Assembly: GCA_020443945.1 (NCBI GenBank)
Contig: JAIZWN010000706.1
Span: 1 to 8,453 of the forward strand
Reading direction: 5' to 3'
Source: Candidatus Thiosymbion ectosymbiont of Robbea hypermnestra
GTDB lineage: Bacteria; Pseudomonadota; Gammaproteobacteria; Chromatiales; Chromatiaceae
DNA: 8,453 bases
Notes under the pieces: generated by a model
The model's database searches: none
Told to the model about the DNA's origin: nothing
Seen by the model: the letters and a program-made list of their open reading frames with translations, nothing else
Part shown: piece after piece, positions 7,623-8,453 of the stretch
Numbering within the stretch: the first letter of the stretch is position 1
Layout of the letters: each line of letters opens with the position of its first letter
Made by a program: the position numbers and the translations under genes

Positions 7623-8322
7623 GTCGGCGATCCTCCAACCAGGATTGCAGCGGCCGGAAGTCCCGCATCTCGCCGGTGGGCGGCTCCAGCTCGGCGGGCC
7701 AGGGGGCATTCCCCCGATTGACCCAGATCGCCGTCATGCCCAGGCGGCGGGCCGCCGCCACGTCCCGGTAAGGGTCGTCCCCCAGGTGCAGGGCCCGTTC
7801 CGGGGCCACCCCGCTCCACCGGAGGGCGCCCTGAAACAGGGCCGGGTCCGGCTTCTGGGCCCCCACATCGGCGGCGGTCAGGGAGAAATCGAACAGCCCG
7901 CGCAGGGGCGTGCGGGCCACGTCGGCATTGCCGTTAGTCACCGACACCAATGGATACTCGGCGCCCAGGGCCCGCAATGCGGGAACCACGTCCGCATAGG
8001 GCGCGACCCGGTTGCGATGGGCCAGGAAGCAGGCCATGGCGGCGTCGGCCAAGGCGGTATCATAGCCATAGGCCGCAAGCAGCTCGCCCAGGGAACGGCG
8101 GCGTACCGCCGTGAGATCATGGGCGATCTCGGGCCAACGCCCCATCAGCTCCCGGCGATGGCGACGCATGGCCTCCGGCGTCCAGGCCGCCGTCAGCCGC
8201 GGCGCGGTCCGCTCCAGCCAAGCGTACAGCGCCGCCTCCGCCCGCCGCAGGGTCGGCGCGCAGGGCCAGAGGGTATCGTCGAGATCGATGGTTACAAGCC
8301 CAAAGGCGCGCTCGGCCGTCAT
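7612..8322 (-). CDS. HAD-IA family phosphatase, YigB-like
   Basis: This 236-residue soluble HAD hydrolase has all four motifs: motif I DLDDT with nucleophile Asp13 and acid/base Asp15, motif II VTNGN with Thr129, motif III Lys157 in QKPDP, and motif IV GDDPYRD (181-187) for Mg2+. A helical C1 cap lies between motifs I and II (about 22-110). The cap phrase PEIAHDLTAVRRRSL (64-78) and PLVSVTNGNA (124-133) closely resemble E. coli YigB as I remember it. YigB dephosphorylates 5-amino-6-(5-phosphoribitylamino)uracil in riboflavin synthesis and also FMN. Family membership is secure, but the exact substrate is inference, since HAD phosphatases are promiscuous. The only in-frame start near motif I is the ATG at 8322, which lacks a clear Shine-Dalgarno. 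The 3' end overlaps tgt by 11 bp. Confidence 0.9.
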   Translation of the reverse strand: MTAERAFGLVTIDLDDTLWPCAPTLRRAEAALYAWLERTAPRLTAAWTPEAMRRHRRELMGRWPEIAHDLTAVRRRSLGELLAAYGYDTALADAAMACFLAHRNRVAPYADVVPALRALGAEYPLVSVTNGNADVARTPLRGLFDFSLTAADVGAQKPDPALFQGALRWSGVAPERALHLGDDPYRDVAAARRLGMTAIWVNRGNAPWPAELEPPTGEMRDFRPLQSWLEDRRHAL

Positions 8323-8404
8323 CTGATCGGTAATCTTGTAATCCCGTCGTTTCCGGTTTGGGTATTGGGTGGGTAATGTTGTAGTTTTGTGATCTGTGAT
8401 GCTT

Positions 8405-8427
8405 GAATCCGCGGATTACGCGGATTC
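8405..8427. repeat. Perfect 9-bp inverted repeat upstream of the HAD gene
   Basis: GAATCCGCG (8405-8413) and CGCGGATTC (8419-8427) flank a 5-nt GATTA loop. The string resembles dispersed intergenic elements built from GGATT/CGCG units in many bacterial genomes (recalled, not searched). The rest of 8323-8453 holds no gene that I can support and no clear promoter, though the promoter of the HAD-tgt unit should lie here or beyond the window edge. Confidence 0.6.
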
Positions 8428-8453
8428 TCGCCGATGAAAAAATGCGGTAATCC

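Noticed and set aside
7623..7709. N-terminal extension of tgt to a start at 7709
   Set aside because: It would lie fully inside the HAD gene and encode a Pro/Arg-rich non-family segment. The ATG at 7622 has GGAGG at the right spacing.
6600..7721. 373-codon plus-strand open frame
   Set aside because: Antisense to tgt, which has all catalytic and zinc residues. The plus-strand product has no recognisable domain.

Overview
The window looks like chromosomal DNA of a GC-rich proteobacterium, most likely a gammaproteobacterium. The reasons are a two-gene (mutA-mutB) methylmalonyl-CoA mutase, a YigB-like HAD phosphatase, a proteobacterial-type tgt, and several intergenic repeat families that I recall as widely dispersed in environmental proteobacterial genomes. 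The taxonomic call is an inference. All convincing genes lie on the minus strand, so transcription runs from right to left.

Right part (8453 to 6546): a HAD-IA phosphatase gene resembling E. coli YigB overlaps the start of tgt (queuine/preQ1 tRNA-guanine transglycosylase) by 11 bp. The two probably share a transcript. About 340 bp of non-coding DNA follows, holding two inverted repeats, a weak terminator-like hairpin, and presumably the mutA promoter. I see no cobalamin riboswitch.

Centre (6204 to 1863): mutA (small, non-catalytic subunit) and mutB (large, catalytic, B12-binding subunit) are separated by 4 bp and form an operon. Together they make the heterodimer that interconverts (R)-methylmalonyl-CoA and succinyl-CoA. 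The substrate-side residues of mutB (Tyr92, Arg210) fit true methylmalonyl-CoA mutase rather than isobutyryl-CoA mutase. No meaB or epimerase gene is present in the window.

Left part (about 1862 to 1): a visibly AT-richer accessory stretch packed with small genes and repeats. It holds a heptamer-repeat hairpin touching the mutB stop codon, two long copies and one partial copy of a composite dispersed repeat, and a complete hicB-hicA toxin-antitoxin pair. It also holds an unrecognised 83-residue gene whose 3' end runs into a large REP-like hairpin, and a PF09720-type antitoxin gene overlapping a gene for a tiny single-span membrane protein instead of the usual ParE/RelE toxin. The hicBA genes and the 83-residue gene are bracketed by same-orientation repeat copies, which is consistent with a repeat-mediated insertion hotspot.

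Most of the window is recognisable metabolism. The least explained parts are the antitoxin/membrane-protein pair, the repeat-bracketed toxin-antitoxin cluster, and the structured repeats at gene ends.
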